64,000 nucleotides of DNA from Sphagnum magellanicum (taxonomy: Eukaryota; Streptophyta; Sphagnopsida; Sphagnales; Sphagnaceae). Positions 24,660 through 36,519 of this stretch are shown here, piece after piece. Below the pieces are notes generated by a model. The model was not told the origin of the DNA, made no database searches, and saw nothing but the letters and a program-made list of their open reading frames with translations. The stretch's first letter is position 1, and each line of letters opens with the position of its first letter. The position numbers and the translations under genes are program-made. The stretch is from contig CM038923.1 in NCBI GenBank assembly GCA_021904315.1, positions 3,162,001-3,226,000 on the forward strand. The letters run 5' to 3'.

Positions 24660-26234
24660 ATGAGGGCGAGCACTTGTGCTCCTTTTTCAAGCTCTGCACT
24701 CTCGGGCATGAAACTATGCACCATACCTAATTCCCACAAACTGTTGGGTATCACAAAATCAGCACCAACAACAAGCTTGTGCACTGGAACAAGATATGGT
24801 AAGCTTTTTCTTCTCCTTCTTCTTCTTCTTCTTCGTCTTCTTCCTTCCTTCCTTTTCCCTCCTCTGATCTTTTGTTAGAAGGGGATTTAGTCTGAGAAGA
24901 GTTGGAAAGAAAAGAGTTTTGTGGCAGATTGTTGCGAAACTTTTTTTCTGTGGGGGGGGGGGGGTGAGGGGTTTTGTGTTTTGTTGTTAGCAATTTGTCG
25001 GAAATCCTTTCTGTTTGTTTGGCTTTCAGTATGGATAGAGGAAGAGCCTTGATTGATTCTCAGTCAATTCTCTTGACTTCATGTGCAACTGAGTCTCCTG
25101 TGAATTCTCTTGACTGTGATGTGGCTTTGTTGTGTGTGTGTGTTGCAGTGATTAGAGGACAAGTTAGTAGTAGAGACAACAAAGGCAAGGAGGAAGAGAT
25201 TCAAGAGTTGCGCACATGCCGGATTTGCAAGAAGCTCTTTCAACCAGTTCACAACCATCCACAAGCTTGTCGCTACCACACTGCACACTTTGGGGGTGGG
25301 TTTTCAAATTCTTTCTTTCTTTCTTTCTTTCTTCTTCCATGGATTCTGTCTCTCGTTTTTCTTTTTCTTGCTTATCTCCTTAAATTCACCAAGATGTCAC
25401 TCAATGTATGAAGAATGCCAATCCATCTCCACCATCATCTGCACACTTTGGGGGTTTGGAATTCTTCTTTCTCCTCAAGCTTCTTTTTCCATGGATTCTT
25501 TTTTATTCTTTTTTCTTTTTCATGCTTTTGGTCATCTCCTGTAGTCACCAAGATGTCACTCCATGCATTAAGCATGTTAATCCACCTCAAGAATCATCAT
25601 GAGCTTCTTCCATCATAACTTAAATTTGTAGAAGAAGCTCAAGAGTGATCAACAAAAAAAATTCTAGCCACTGTGTGAGGAGGCAAGAATGACCAAACTT
25701 TTGCCCCTTGCCATTTCCATGGTGTTCCTCTTGAGCCTCCCTGAACATACACTTGTGTAAGACAACACCATCACTGCTGTCATTGAAATGGCTCCTGTCT
25801 TGTGGACAGTCTGTTTTTGCTTGTTAGCAAGGTTCTGCTACCCTGATTGAACAACCCTACAGCAGCTGTCTGCAACAGTATGAGCCCAGGCTTGGATATT
25901 CATTTGCCTTTGGTACCTTTGTTTGTCCAATGTAGTTTTTAGATGTTTCCAGATTTGCACCACCTGACAGATGTTGCTCTCAATGTTAAAAACCTTATAT
26001 AGAATGGGTGGGTGGAACAATCATCAAGACCTTATTGTGGTCAGCTGACTGAAGTGGCAATGTCATGTTTGTGTGCCAGGGGAAACAAAGAGAAAGTTTG
26101 AGAGTGTGTACACAGGGGGCACATTGACAACCGTTGGTGGTGGTGAGATAGTGCAGTACTGGCATTGCTGTGGTGTGACCGACCCTTTTGATGGTGGATG
26201 TGAAGCTGCACCCCATATGTCATATGATGATTGA
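24660..26234 (+). CDS. Plastid-targeted Cys/His-rich zinc protein (CRxHTAHFGG family)
   Basis: Three exons, 24660-24798, 25149-25295 and 26080-26234, join in consistent phase to 146 residues. Residues 1-45 are rich in Ser, Thr and basic residues with no acidic ones, as in a chloroplast transit peptide. The mature part has CRICKKLFQP, then NHPQACRYHTAHFGGETKRK, then YWHCCGVTDPFDGGC and ends APHMSYDD. This is the signature of a short plant-conserved protein in which Cys and His pairs probably bind zinc. I recall the family but not a function. A Met at 24627 in the same frame would add 11 charged residues, so 24660 is the better start for a transit peptide. The end of exon 2 and its donor are duplicated in tandem inside intron 2 (see 25281-25600). 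The leader contains a short (CAG)n run at about 24548-24568. Confidence 0.85.
25281..25600 (+). repeat. Tandem duplication spanning an exon end and splice donor
   Basis: Two copies of about 158 bases (from 25281 and from 25439) start CTGCACACTTTGGGGGT, the last codons of exon 2 and its donor. Both then carry a pyrimidine-rich stretch, CCATGGATTCT, ATCTCCT, CACCAAGATGTCACTC and an ATG..T..AAG..TG..AATCCA tail. The second copy lies in the intron and repeats the donor-like GGGG|GT. The copies have diverged by base changes and a TTTC-repeat expansion in copy 1. Confidence 0.85.
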
Positions 26235-27190
26235 TTGATTTCTTTTCCATGTTTTTGTCTAGATCCATCCACCAACAAATAGACTGCATTGCAAAAAATG
26301 CTCTCTTTTGCTTCAGTAGAAAAGACAAATACCATGGACATATAGAAGGTTGTGCCCACCACCACAAATAGAATGTTACAGGGATATTGCCAGCTCTCCC
26401 TTGTACAAATCCCAATTTGAGCATCTTCTCATAGCAATAGTGTTTATGAAATCTTATAGTTATAGGCAAGATTTCATACATCTATTGTGAGAAAAATTTG
26501 AAATTTTGATGAACTTGGAAATTTACAAAAAAAAACTCACAAAACCTGCAAAGGAGAGATTTGTTTGATATCATTTTTTGCCTGCATGATTGGTATATTC
26601 ACTTAGAAGTTGTGATTTCCAACAGGGGAAAAAAAGAGAGTATGGTACCTTTTGCAAACATCTAATGAAGAAGATATTTATAACCAGTTTCCAACTACTA
26701 AGAACCTCTGACAACAATTGTGGAGGTTTTTTTGCAATTTCAACGTGCCTTCAAACCTTTGTGCTCGGTGAACTTGTGTAATCATTTTGGAGATGTTTTG
26801 AAATTGCCTCTTAATTGACTATTTAAGTACTTGAGAACTTTTTTTGCTCACCTCTTTTGGTTTGATAACATTACATTTTCACCAAATTGTTCCTAGAAAG
26901 CGGCGACATAATGTAGTGTTTTGTTGAGAGGAAGATGTTGTTTGCCTATCACAACTCCTCCTAGTTGATCTTCCATGGCTTAGCTCTTGAATGCACGGTT
27001 GCCAAATGCAAATCCAAGCCAAACACAAAAGGTTCAATGTGAATCTTAGTTGACAAATGTAAGATTGTTGCATTTGGCATTGTCTTTTCAATACATCAAC
27101 TAACATCATAAACAAGATGGAAAAATGTGTTACAACTTGAATTTTGCCGCCCAAGGTACGAGGCATGATCAACATGCCACATTTAATAAA
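26235..27190. other. 3' flank and intergenic DNA, no gene seen
   Basis: This stretch lies between the stop codon of the zinc protein gene and the copia fossil. Open frames here are antisense shadows or short. No element was recognised. Composition becomes steadily more AT-rich toward 27 kb. Confidence 0.5.
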
Positions 27191-27219
27191 ATATAAAAAC
27201 AAAAGAGGACAAGTTTACT

Positions 27220-30200
27220 GATAGTAGAAGAATATAAATACAGTTGCATGATAGTACATTATATTAAATATTACATAGCATTAAATGTTCTATACCAACA
27301 ACACTATGAACATACATGGAACCATTGAATGGTGAGTACATTTGTAACCTTCCTCTCTAATGGAGATATAGAAAATTTGAAATGTTAGAAATTACATAAG
27401 TAACAACAATCCTTTATACAAGAAACAATTATATTTACAATCGTAATTACTTACCTTAAGCATACTTCTTGGAATGCCACCATTGCACGAAGACATGTAC
27501 AAATTTATTAACTTAACTACTACTTGAAGTTGAGTGATTTATTACATGGTAAGTAAATAGTAAGCATGATCTATGGATCAACACTCTCAATAATGAGCCT
27601 CTTGCTATCACTTTTCAAAGTGAATTGTATGTCTTCATCTCCCACACAAGGCATTTTGAAAGTTATTTCCCAAGATCATTCATGAAATTTTTAAAACTTT
27701 TCAAGTGTCAAGGCCTTGATAAGAATGTTTATAGGATATTCCATTGTGCTAAAGTAAATGATATTAATATTTTCTTTCTACTAATGATCTTAGTCATATG
27801 ATATTGCATGTCAATGTGTTTGGTTCTTTTGTGAAATTCAATGTTTTAAACCAACCTTATGCATCCTTAGTTATCACTACACAAATGAGTTGTTCAATTA
27901 TGTACAAAACCCATATTTACCATAACCCATGTTGCCCAAACAAACCTTTTTTGTGTTCAAACTTGTTGTCACATATTCTACTTCAATTGTGGATGTTGTC
28001 ATAGATGTTTGCTTTCTTTTGCATCACATAACATTATAATCGGTTCACCTTTTAAGAAAATTATGGAACCTTTAATCTATAACTTTTATTGTCCAGACAC
28101 TACTTCAAAATGTGAGTGCAATTCACTAGTCCTCGTTTACTAGACCAATGAATTTGTTGAAAAAAATCTAGTGAAATCACTTGGCATCCAAGGACACCTT
28201 TTGTTGTAGTGAAATCTCTTACATAATCAACATCATAATATGTTGTAAGCATTTGTTTCTTCTTTTCATCTCGTATATAACAAATAGTATCTCACTATTC
28301 TTCAATGTGCAACTCTTAGGCAACTTGAAAAATACAACAATATTCACAACATATAATACACAAAGTCTTATTGCTATCACTTGACAAACATCGGCCATCC
28401 CACTACTTTGTTGTATGGAATGTAACATTTTTTTCATATTTATTATGTTCACCTTCCAAGTTAAGATATACATTTGACTCAACAAATGTGACAACTAATT
28501 TGCACCATGATACTCATATTCAATAGACATCATGTTGACACATTGAGCTTGGCCAATGTAAAATCATTGTCATGTTGACATGTTCAACCCATCTTTTCAA
28601 TTTTGGCAAACTATATTTGCCACATATGTACCCATCATCCAATAAAATTATCACAATTAGATTTGGATCTATTGTATTGCAATACATGCATGAATCAAAT
28701 TCACTACTTACATAAGGTGGTACTTCATCAAGAAATCATCAAATTTATTTTTCCACACTTTAAATGCCTAATGTAATCCATACAAGCTCCTTAATAGTTC
28801 AAAATACAAACTTGAAGTTTTCCACTTGTATTATGAAAATCAAGAAGTTGCATGATAAATGTTTCATTTCTTAAACTTCCATTTAGAAAAGTAGTTTTTA
28901 CATCAAAATGCACAATATCATATGAAGATCCTCATTGGCAATCGATGCCAACACAACTTTTGAATGGAATCATATTTGGGTATAGGAACAAAAGTTTTTC
29001 CAAAATTAACTCTTCACAGCTTTGAAAACCCTTTCTCCACTAGGGCATGGCCAAATTTGTGGTGCCAAAGTTTGAGACTCTAAATGTTGTTTGGAGGTCT
29101 CCAATAAATGTTATGTTATACTTACTACCACCAACACAATGTGCCTTAATTATCTCATGTCACTATTTCTATTTCTATTTGACATAGTTTTCCTTGATGT
29201 TGTAGTACCATATTCCCTTCTATCATGTACATGACATTTGACATGAATATTTGCAATACTACATGTTTCACCCAAATTTCTTTGTCATGAATCAACCATA
29301 ACAACAAGCCATCTCCCTTTTTCACTTTTCTTGCAATTATTGAACCATCAAAAAATATTAAACACATGTTATGTTGCTCCAACATTTGAATATTGAATGC
29401 TTCCATCATTTCTAATATTTGAAGCTACAAAAACCTTTGTCTCCATCAAACTAACCTTGATTAAATGAAGTTCATTCTATGACTTTGATTCTTATTTGTT
29501 ATTCTTAATAATCTTCATTCACCTTTGGAGCCCATAGAATAGGCCTTCAATATTGCTTTACTTCTTCTATGTCAACTAATTTTTAATTTTATTAATTTTA
29601 TTATTTCCTCATGTCTCCATATCTTTCTTTGCTTTAAGACATTCTCATTCCCAATGCCCCTTCTTTCCACATTTATTGAACCTTGTACGCTTCTTGAACT
29701 CGTGTCATTTTATCATATTGTTGTTTATTTTTCATCTTTTAATTTCACATGCAAGTACTACATCCTCTTCCATATACCCTAGTTTCCCAAAGCTATCCAA
29801 AAAAATCTATTGCGCATGCTTTGTTTTTTTATAATATTTTATTTTGTTTTCAACATCTCCTCCTTTATTAATTTGGAGATTATGGTTTATAGTGCTTGAT
29901 GCTCTTCTTGAATGATGTCCCATGTAGATGAAAACAAAAGTGAAACTAAGCTTTGGCTACAAATCATATTAGTAATTACAATTTTCTAATCTCCTATCTC
30001 ATATCAGTTAATAATTTATTGCCCATTTGTTCAATCATATTCACATGGTTTGCCATATCATTACCTTCATTCATAAAATACTCAAAACTTTTAAAATAAG
30101 ATATGAATGTTCTCACATGTATTTTGTTCACGAATGCATGTGAGAACAACACATTTGTCCTCAACTTTTGTGTCACCTCAACTTTGTCCACATTTGTGTT

Positions 30201-30985
30201 GTTGACTTGTAATTAACTAATAAATATAAATACTTTAGCTACTTATTAAAGTTGAACATGTCAATGTATTGTAATATTAATTTTTTCTTCTTACTTTTAT
30301 TTGTTTGTTGCAACCTCGTTCATATTTTCGCTATCAATAAGATCATGCAACTTCTTCACATGAAACAACACAACATTTTAAACTTCCATAATTAAGAACT
30401 ATTCCAACAACTTTCTCTCTATGCTTCAATGTTTTGAATTTAAAACATTTTTTGGTCATTTTTTTCACACAATTTTAGACTCATGGGCACATAACCTTAA
30501 AGAATAAAAAATTTATTAGAATATGCAAACACACAATGAAAAATTTGTTAATAAAAACTAAATAGAATACCAACTAAATGTTGTACATTATACATTTTTC
30601 ACTTACAACACTATGTTGCACTATGAACAAACATGAAACCATTGAGTAATAAACACATATACACACCTTTTTATGGAGTTTGAAATGTTAATATTTTCAT
30701 GCAACTAATTATATCATCATTATTAAACATACAAAACAATCAACTTTTACATAAGAAACAATTAAATTTGATTTTTTTACTAGATTTACTCTAAACATAT
30801 TTGTTAGAGTCCCAACAACATACACATTTATTAGTTGAAGTATTATCCAAAAATGAAAGTTGATCTATTATAGGGTAAGTTAGTAGTAAAGGCAATATGT
30901 CATTCAAAGAAAGGTCATTGGTTTGATATGGAGGGATGTTAAAAGAAATGACCTTTAGCTTGAATTCACCCAACTAATTTATCAT
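27220..30985 (-). mobile_element. Ty1/copia LTR retrotransposon fossil
   Basis: An old, broken copy lies on the minus strand with its parts in copia order from right to left. The right terminal repeat is about 30572-30985. Next come a gag-like region (about 29990-30200), a zinc-knuckle region (about 29630-29690), a GAG-pre-integrase region (about 29155-29410), reverse transcriptase (DVKTTFLNG-type block near 28890) and the RNase H tail (HIDMQYH-type block near 27800). The left terminal repeat is about 27240-27570. The two terminal repeats are recognisably related (both have ACTATGAAC..ACATG.AACCATTGA, TTGAAATGTTA and AAGAAACAATTA) but strongly diverged, so the insertion is ancient. The coding parts are broken in many places. 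A CACTA-type miniature element (28098-28211) is inserted in it. The boundaries are approximate. Confidence 0.82.
28098..28211 (-). mobile_element. 114-base CACTA-type miniature element, copy B
   Basis: This is the inverted counterpart of copy A at 2963-3074. Its minus strand begins CACTACAACAAAAGGTG and contains TTTCACTAGATTTT, GGACTAGTG and CTCACATTTTG in the same order. Flanks are AGA and AAA, close to a 3-base target duplication. It sits inside the copia fossil, so it is younger than that insertion. Confidence 0.75.
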
Positions 30986-30989
30986 TTTT

Positions 30990-33900
30990 AATGGTAAATT
31001 TTTTTTAAAAAAACCTTGAACATGAATCTATAACACTATTTTACATCTCAATTTTTAAAAAAATTCTCCATGTATTACATGATCAATTGCATTAGTCAAA
31101 GTGCTTATGACTCAAGCATTGGATTGATGAGAAATCAAAACACCAAGTATGGTATGATAGTCGACCTCTCAATAAAATTGACGTGTTTCATTCTATTATA
31201 AAGTAAATTTGGAAACTAAATTAGTCTAATGGGTTTTTTTAAAAAATCCATTGGTCTAAATTATTGGTTTTTTGTAGTATGTAAGCATTTAGGGTTTGGG
31301 GTTTAGTACCCTCTTCAAAGCTTAGTTATTCAAAGTATGCCAAAAGTTAAGGTCAAACACACCACAACTAGTTCTAATTGAAGGTTTATTTTCCTAATGG
31401 ACCCAACTCACAAAATGGACTATTATTCTTCCATTATTGTGAAGTGGACTTTTTCTATGGGCTTTTGTTTCATAATTAAAGGTTTGTATTTTACTCAATA
31501 TCCATTTTAGGCTAACAAGGGAAAAATAGGCACATTTGAGCTCTTAAGGGACATGACCAACAACATTCAACTTAGGTTCCAATATTTGTGATTACATTTT
31601 TGGATTTTAAAAATGACTACTATCTACATAAAAATCATTTGTACACATGGCATATCATATATGTCAATAAATAAAAGCTTAAAGCCATGCCTATGATTGG
31701 AAACGAAGATGCGTTATCATTTAATGAATATGACTCATTATTGTATGGTGGCATATTTTAATTTTTTTGAAGTTGAGATGTCTTTGAAAATTAGTCTAAA
31801 TTCAAGTTGATCAAGCTAAATATCAATTGACATATCATGAAGACCATTACAAAACTTTATGACTAAATTAAATGTAACATGGAAACACATTACTAAATAT
31901 CCCAAACTTTATCTCCCCATTTTCAATTCTCATAAATACATTTTTAAAACATTCCAAAGGAGAGAGGTTGTTATCAAATTATGCCAAAGTCTAATAATAA
32001 AATGTAAAGCATGTTTATAAATTTGTTTCTTTATATTCCAATTGAAATATTCAATCCAATGAACCCACCAAGGTGGCCACCAATTGTCATACAAATGCAT
32101 CATAAACAACATATGTTTGAATCAACCTTCAACACAAATTCAATACAAATAAACGATTGGTGTCCATAAATGCATGAAATTGGAGCATAATTCAATAGCC
32201 AACTTGAAAGTTGCTAATTGACTTGAACTTCATAGAATTGAATAAACAGTATTTGCATCAAAATTGCACAAATATGACAACTTTTTGAGCTCGTAGACTA
32301 AACAAGTGATTGAATTTTTTATGTAAAATGACAAAGTTGTGTAGAAAGTTAGGTGCAACCTTTTGTAAATGGACACATTGGATCTCAACTACACTCCACA
32401 ATGTTAACATTAAAAGGGTTATACACCATAAGTTCAAAACAATTCTTGGGAGGGTTATAGTGATATCACATAATCACATAAATGACACCCTAAAAATGTA
32501 CACACCTCTAAAAAAACTCTTATTCACACCTGCTCCACATAGTTTAATGCATTATTTTATTATTTTTGCAAAGTCTTGTGTAGCAAGTTGAGAAACATTG
32601 TCTTGGTGATGCACCTTTTGAGACTGCACTACACATTCCTTTTTCAATTGCATATCCAAGTAAATGTTGGAAATAATATAAATATTACAAAAAAGATCTA
32701 CAAATTTACCCAATTTGTACTTGATTTTTTTCGCCTTGTCATTTTGTTTTGTTTTTGTTTTCATGGCATGTTCAATCCATATGACATGAAATGGAAATAC
32801 TTTTTTAACCAAGTAATAATACACGCATTCTATTTCTTTAGGAGGCTCTTAACCCTTGGCATGGTCCATACTTGCTCTAATTGGTGTTTGAAATGCATGG
32901 TCTTTTGTACTATTGTCAAGAGAAAAACATGACCAATTAGTCACCATTTAGTTCATTCCAAATTAATGGCAAGAATAGTTAGCTTTCAATTTTGATGTGA
33001 GCTTATCATCCACATATATGGGTCTCTTATCAATTAAAGCTATCATATATCGATTCACAAACTAATTGAAAAAGTCCAAGCAAATATTATTTACAAAAAT
33101 AACTTTGCTTCTACATGAAGTACAAGGTATTTTCAACTTAAGAATTTTTTGGGTGGCCAATGGCATCATGAAAAAAACTATAATATTATCACAAAAAACT
33201 AAGTTGCCAATTGAATTGTGGGAAAAATCAAAGGATTGTCAAAAATACTAAATTGTCAAAGAATTACACAAAAAAATCTAGTGACCAACTTCATCATGGC
33301 AAAACTAGAAGATTATTGAAAAAAATTATGCCCCATTCCACAACCCTACCTTATCCATTGCATATTGAAGTTAGCGATGCTTTAATGACATCGACATTCA
33401 AATTTTTTATTTTCATTACCAACATATAATATTTTTTGTTACAAGCCAACATTGTTATTCATTAGGTTATTGCCAAATCAAGACAATGTGGGTATGGTAC
33501 CATAGTCAATACATGCAAATGACCATATGAAGGTGTAACAATATTGACCATGTAATGTATAAACTTGAAAGGCTATAGAAGGGTAACATATTAAAAGATA
33601 TAGCGATATTAGTATGGATAACTATGAAAACCTTACATACCCATCCAACTCTAGTTGCAACCCAAAAATAGTTGGGACAATTATTATTATCCACAATTTA
33701 TCACAGTTTACTTAACTTTGATTCCATGTGAAAGACAATTCATTGTCAAACTTCAATATTGGTCATTTTCATTGCAAGGTTTGGGTGTGAGAAAACTAGT
33801 TTGAAATTCAAATTAAAATAAACATTGTTAATTCAAGCATTGTATCTTCATATATAAATTGAATACAAGATTTTGGTCCAAATAAGATATTAAAATCTAT

Positions 33901-34060
33901 GGATAATTGGAAGGAATTTTAACTTTATAAATTGTCATCATATCAAAATGTTATATGAATGTAAAAACCAATGTTGGATGGTTATCATTTTTTGTGAAAT
34001 TTGACAATTTTCAAAAGCAATTATCCACAACCAAGTATCAAAGATTCTTTTTACTAAAAT
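30990..34060. other. AT-rich intergenic DNA, no gene seen
   Basis: No gene, RNA or complete element was recognised. The many short frames have the composition of the local DNA. Fragments of transposons are likely but too diverged for me to name. Confidence 0.5.
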
Positions 34061-34061
34061 T

Positions 34062-34440
34062 TGATTTTTCATTAAAAAAATGATTCCAATTTTTAAAATA
34101 AAATTGAAGGATGAATTTTTTTTGATGAAAATCATAAATAGACATAAATTTTTTTGATGAAAAATGAATCTATCACAATTTCATCTCTTGAACAAAGGAT
34201 CTTTCAAACTTCTTTAATTCTTCCTGTAATTCCATATTCATTTCTAAAAAATTGATTGTTCATTAAAAAAAAAGAACGATTCCAAATTTTGTGTTAAAAT
34301 TCAAGGATGAAACAAAATTGATGAATATCATAAATGGACATAATTTTTTTTGATGAAAAATGAATCTATCACAATTTCATCCCTTGAACAAAAGGTCCTT
34401 TAAACTTATCTAATTAGATTCCTCTAAATCCATATTCATC
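34062..34440. repeat. Tandem duplication, two units of about 190 bases
   Basis: Two units start near 34062 and 34253. Both contain TTGATT.TTCATTAAAAAAA, GATTCCAA, TTCAAGGATGAA or TGAAGGATGAA, ATCATAAAT.GACATAA, TTTTTTTGATGAAAAATGAA, TCTATCACAATTTCATC and TTGAACAAA. The units have diverged moderately. No coding frame is present. Confidence 0.75.
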
Positions 34441-34619
34441 TCAATTAATTCCATTAAATTATAAAGGTGTTATACAATCAAATTTAAATCATTAGGCTAA
34501 TTTTTATTTACAAAAATCAAAATTTGTAGGTTATCAAATTGTAGATGACATCTCTTAAGGTTTGTAAGAATTTTAACCAATGAAAAAATGCATTTAGTTT
34601 ATATTTGTGATCTTGAAAT

Positions 34620-35610
34620 TTTTAGAATTTTTTGGCTTGGAAGAAAGTTTGCAAGGCTCCTACTTTGGCCATGCTTTCTCTAAGGTTTATTAATATGCGA
34701 TAGTAGAGGAACAAATGTGCAAAAAATTCAAAGAAGTGTCCATTAATTTTGCCCAATCATGTTTGCAAAAATGTATAATCTACTCAAATATATATGGAAA
34801 GGGTAAACAAGAATGGAACAAAGCTTGTATTGCTTTTAGTCTTCACCCAAGGAAGCTAAACACTTTCATGAAAACAAGGTAATTTTTTAAAAACTTATTT
34901 TATGAGTTTATGAGTTTCTTTTTTTAAAAAATAATTTCTTTTCTTATTGGAGTGTTAACATGATGCATGGTGGTTTACAAGTTTGCAAGCAAATTGATAT
35001 TATTTAAAAAAACCTTGCAATATCATGAAGTAATTGTCTATTGTTACAACAAGCAAATTATTGTATAAATAAGTGTTTGTGTCCCACCTCCTCTTACTTA
35101 ACATGTTACACAAATAGTTGTTGATGGATTTTCCATTATAGTTAATGCATGTGTATTGAACCAATCTCATGGACATTGGCTCTTAAGGGACGCACTTCAT
35201 TATGCAATAACTATGAACAAAACTAATGGAAGAATTGGAGAATCCCCCTAGATTTGACAACATAAATGGATGAAGATTCTAGGATGGTTAATGAATTAAC
35301 CTTGTTAGTTTCAAATGTCAAAAATGAAGTCTATGTTAAATTCTTCATTCTTTTTTCTTTTTTTGAGAAAACATGAAAAAAAAAAATCACATAACACGTT
35401 CTTAATGTTAGATCCAAGGATTCAAAACCTTAGGTTAGTTTCATCCCTATTTGGTCAAAAGCAAAGGGTTTCCATTGTTCATGAGTATGACATGAAGTCT
35501 TTATTTCCCATGCTTTTGAAATCCCATCAACATTTGCATCCTTTGGTAGAATTCAATATTCCAAAGCAAGACGTTGATGTTGACAACAACTTGGACATCC
35601 AATTGTAGTG
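34620..35610 (+). mobile_element. hAT transposase remnant, central and C-terminal part (+)
   Basis: The plus strand keeps two hAT (RICESLEEPER/ZBED-like) blocks. Near 34800-34880 is EWNKACIAF..HPRKLNTFMKTR, resembling the family's 'AW..AC...GLHPRKLKTLVKTRF'. Near 35395-35560 is a frame with LDPRIQNLRLVSSLFG and EYDMKSLFPMLL, like the C-terminal 'LDP.....R.V..F.G....I..EYD.K.L.P.L'. Frames are interrupted, so this is dead. A donor-like GT follows the first block, and some plant hAT genes have introns. It faces the N-terminal part on the other strand. Confidence 0.65.
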
Positions 35611-35699
35611 AGCCAATGTCAACATGGAGCTCTTGTTTTTCAAGCATTATCGTGTGGATAGTAAAATGTTAAATGTCATCTTTAGTGGTGGGAAAAACA

Positions 35700-36510
35700 T
35701 GAATCAATATTTCCTATTGTTGGATTCTTTGGTTGACAAATAGCACACAACAAACTTAAAAACATTAGTCATGGCATTTAAGTTTAAGCTTTCATTTTTA
35801 ACATAAGTAATTATTTTCTTCCTTAAGCCATATTGATCTAATAGCTTAATCAAATTTCTTACCAATGTTTGTCCTATAGTCTTTAATGCTTCAAACAATC
35901 CAATCATTATTTTTTTGGTTTCCAATCATGTAAAAAATTAATCACAAGAGTAAAAACATCATGTGTTCCATAAGACATCCATAAATCAAAACTAAATGTT
36001 GCAAAAACACAATTATCTAATAGTGACAAAACATATTTTAGTTTACATTTTTTGGTCAACTTCAACAAGATTTCTTGTGAGAATTGTTTTTTGGATGGAA
36101 ACAACAATCTTGGAAATAAATGCATTGTAAATAATTTTAGCCATATGTTCTAAACAAATTGCATCGAAAGATGGTTTTTGATAATTAACAATGCCAAATC
36201 TCCCAAAAACTCTTTTTCTTGAGGTTCATCTTCTTTGGAAAAAACTATAGAATTAAACAAGTTTAAAATGGAATTTCCATATATGTTAGTTTTAAAAAAA
36301 CTAATTGCTTTACAACATTTGTTTTGACATAACTATTCACTTCTTCATCAAATTTCTTTGCAAGCATATCATGATTTGCATCCACATGTTTTTTTAAATT
36401 GTTTATTTCATTGGTTTTAAAATATGAAATAATTCCTTTTCTCATTTGTGTTATGGAATTTGCAAGAATTATTGGATTAAGATAACATACATGACATTTC
36501 ATTAGTTAAG
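35700..36510 (-). mobile_element. hAT transposase remnant, N-terminal and central part (-)
   Basis: Minus-strand frames at 36263-36502, 35907-36125 and 35704-35925 follow hAT order. First is a Cys-x-x-Cys...His BED-like zone with LKKHVDANH. Next is a block with FSFDLWMSYGTHDVFTLVINFL. Last is a block with IGLFEALKTIGQTL and KIITYVKNESLNLNAMT. These match the ZBED-like transposase core. The frames are broken between blocks. With the plus-strand fragment at 34620-35610 this makes an inverted arrangement, either an internal inversion or two copies inserted tail to tail. Confidence 0.75.
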
Positions 36511-36519
36511 GATATTTGT

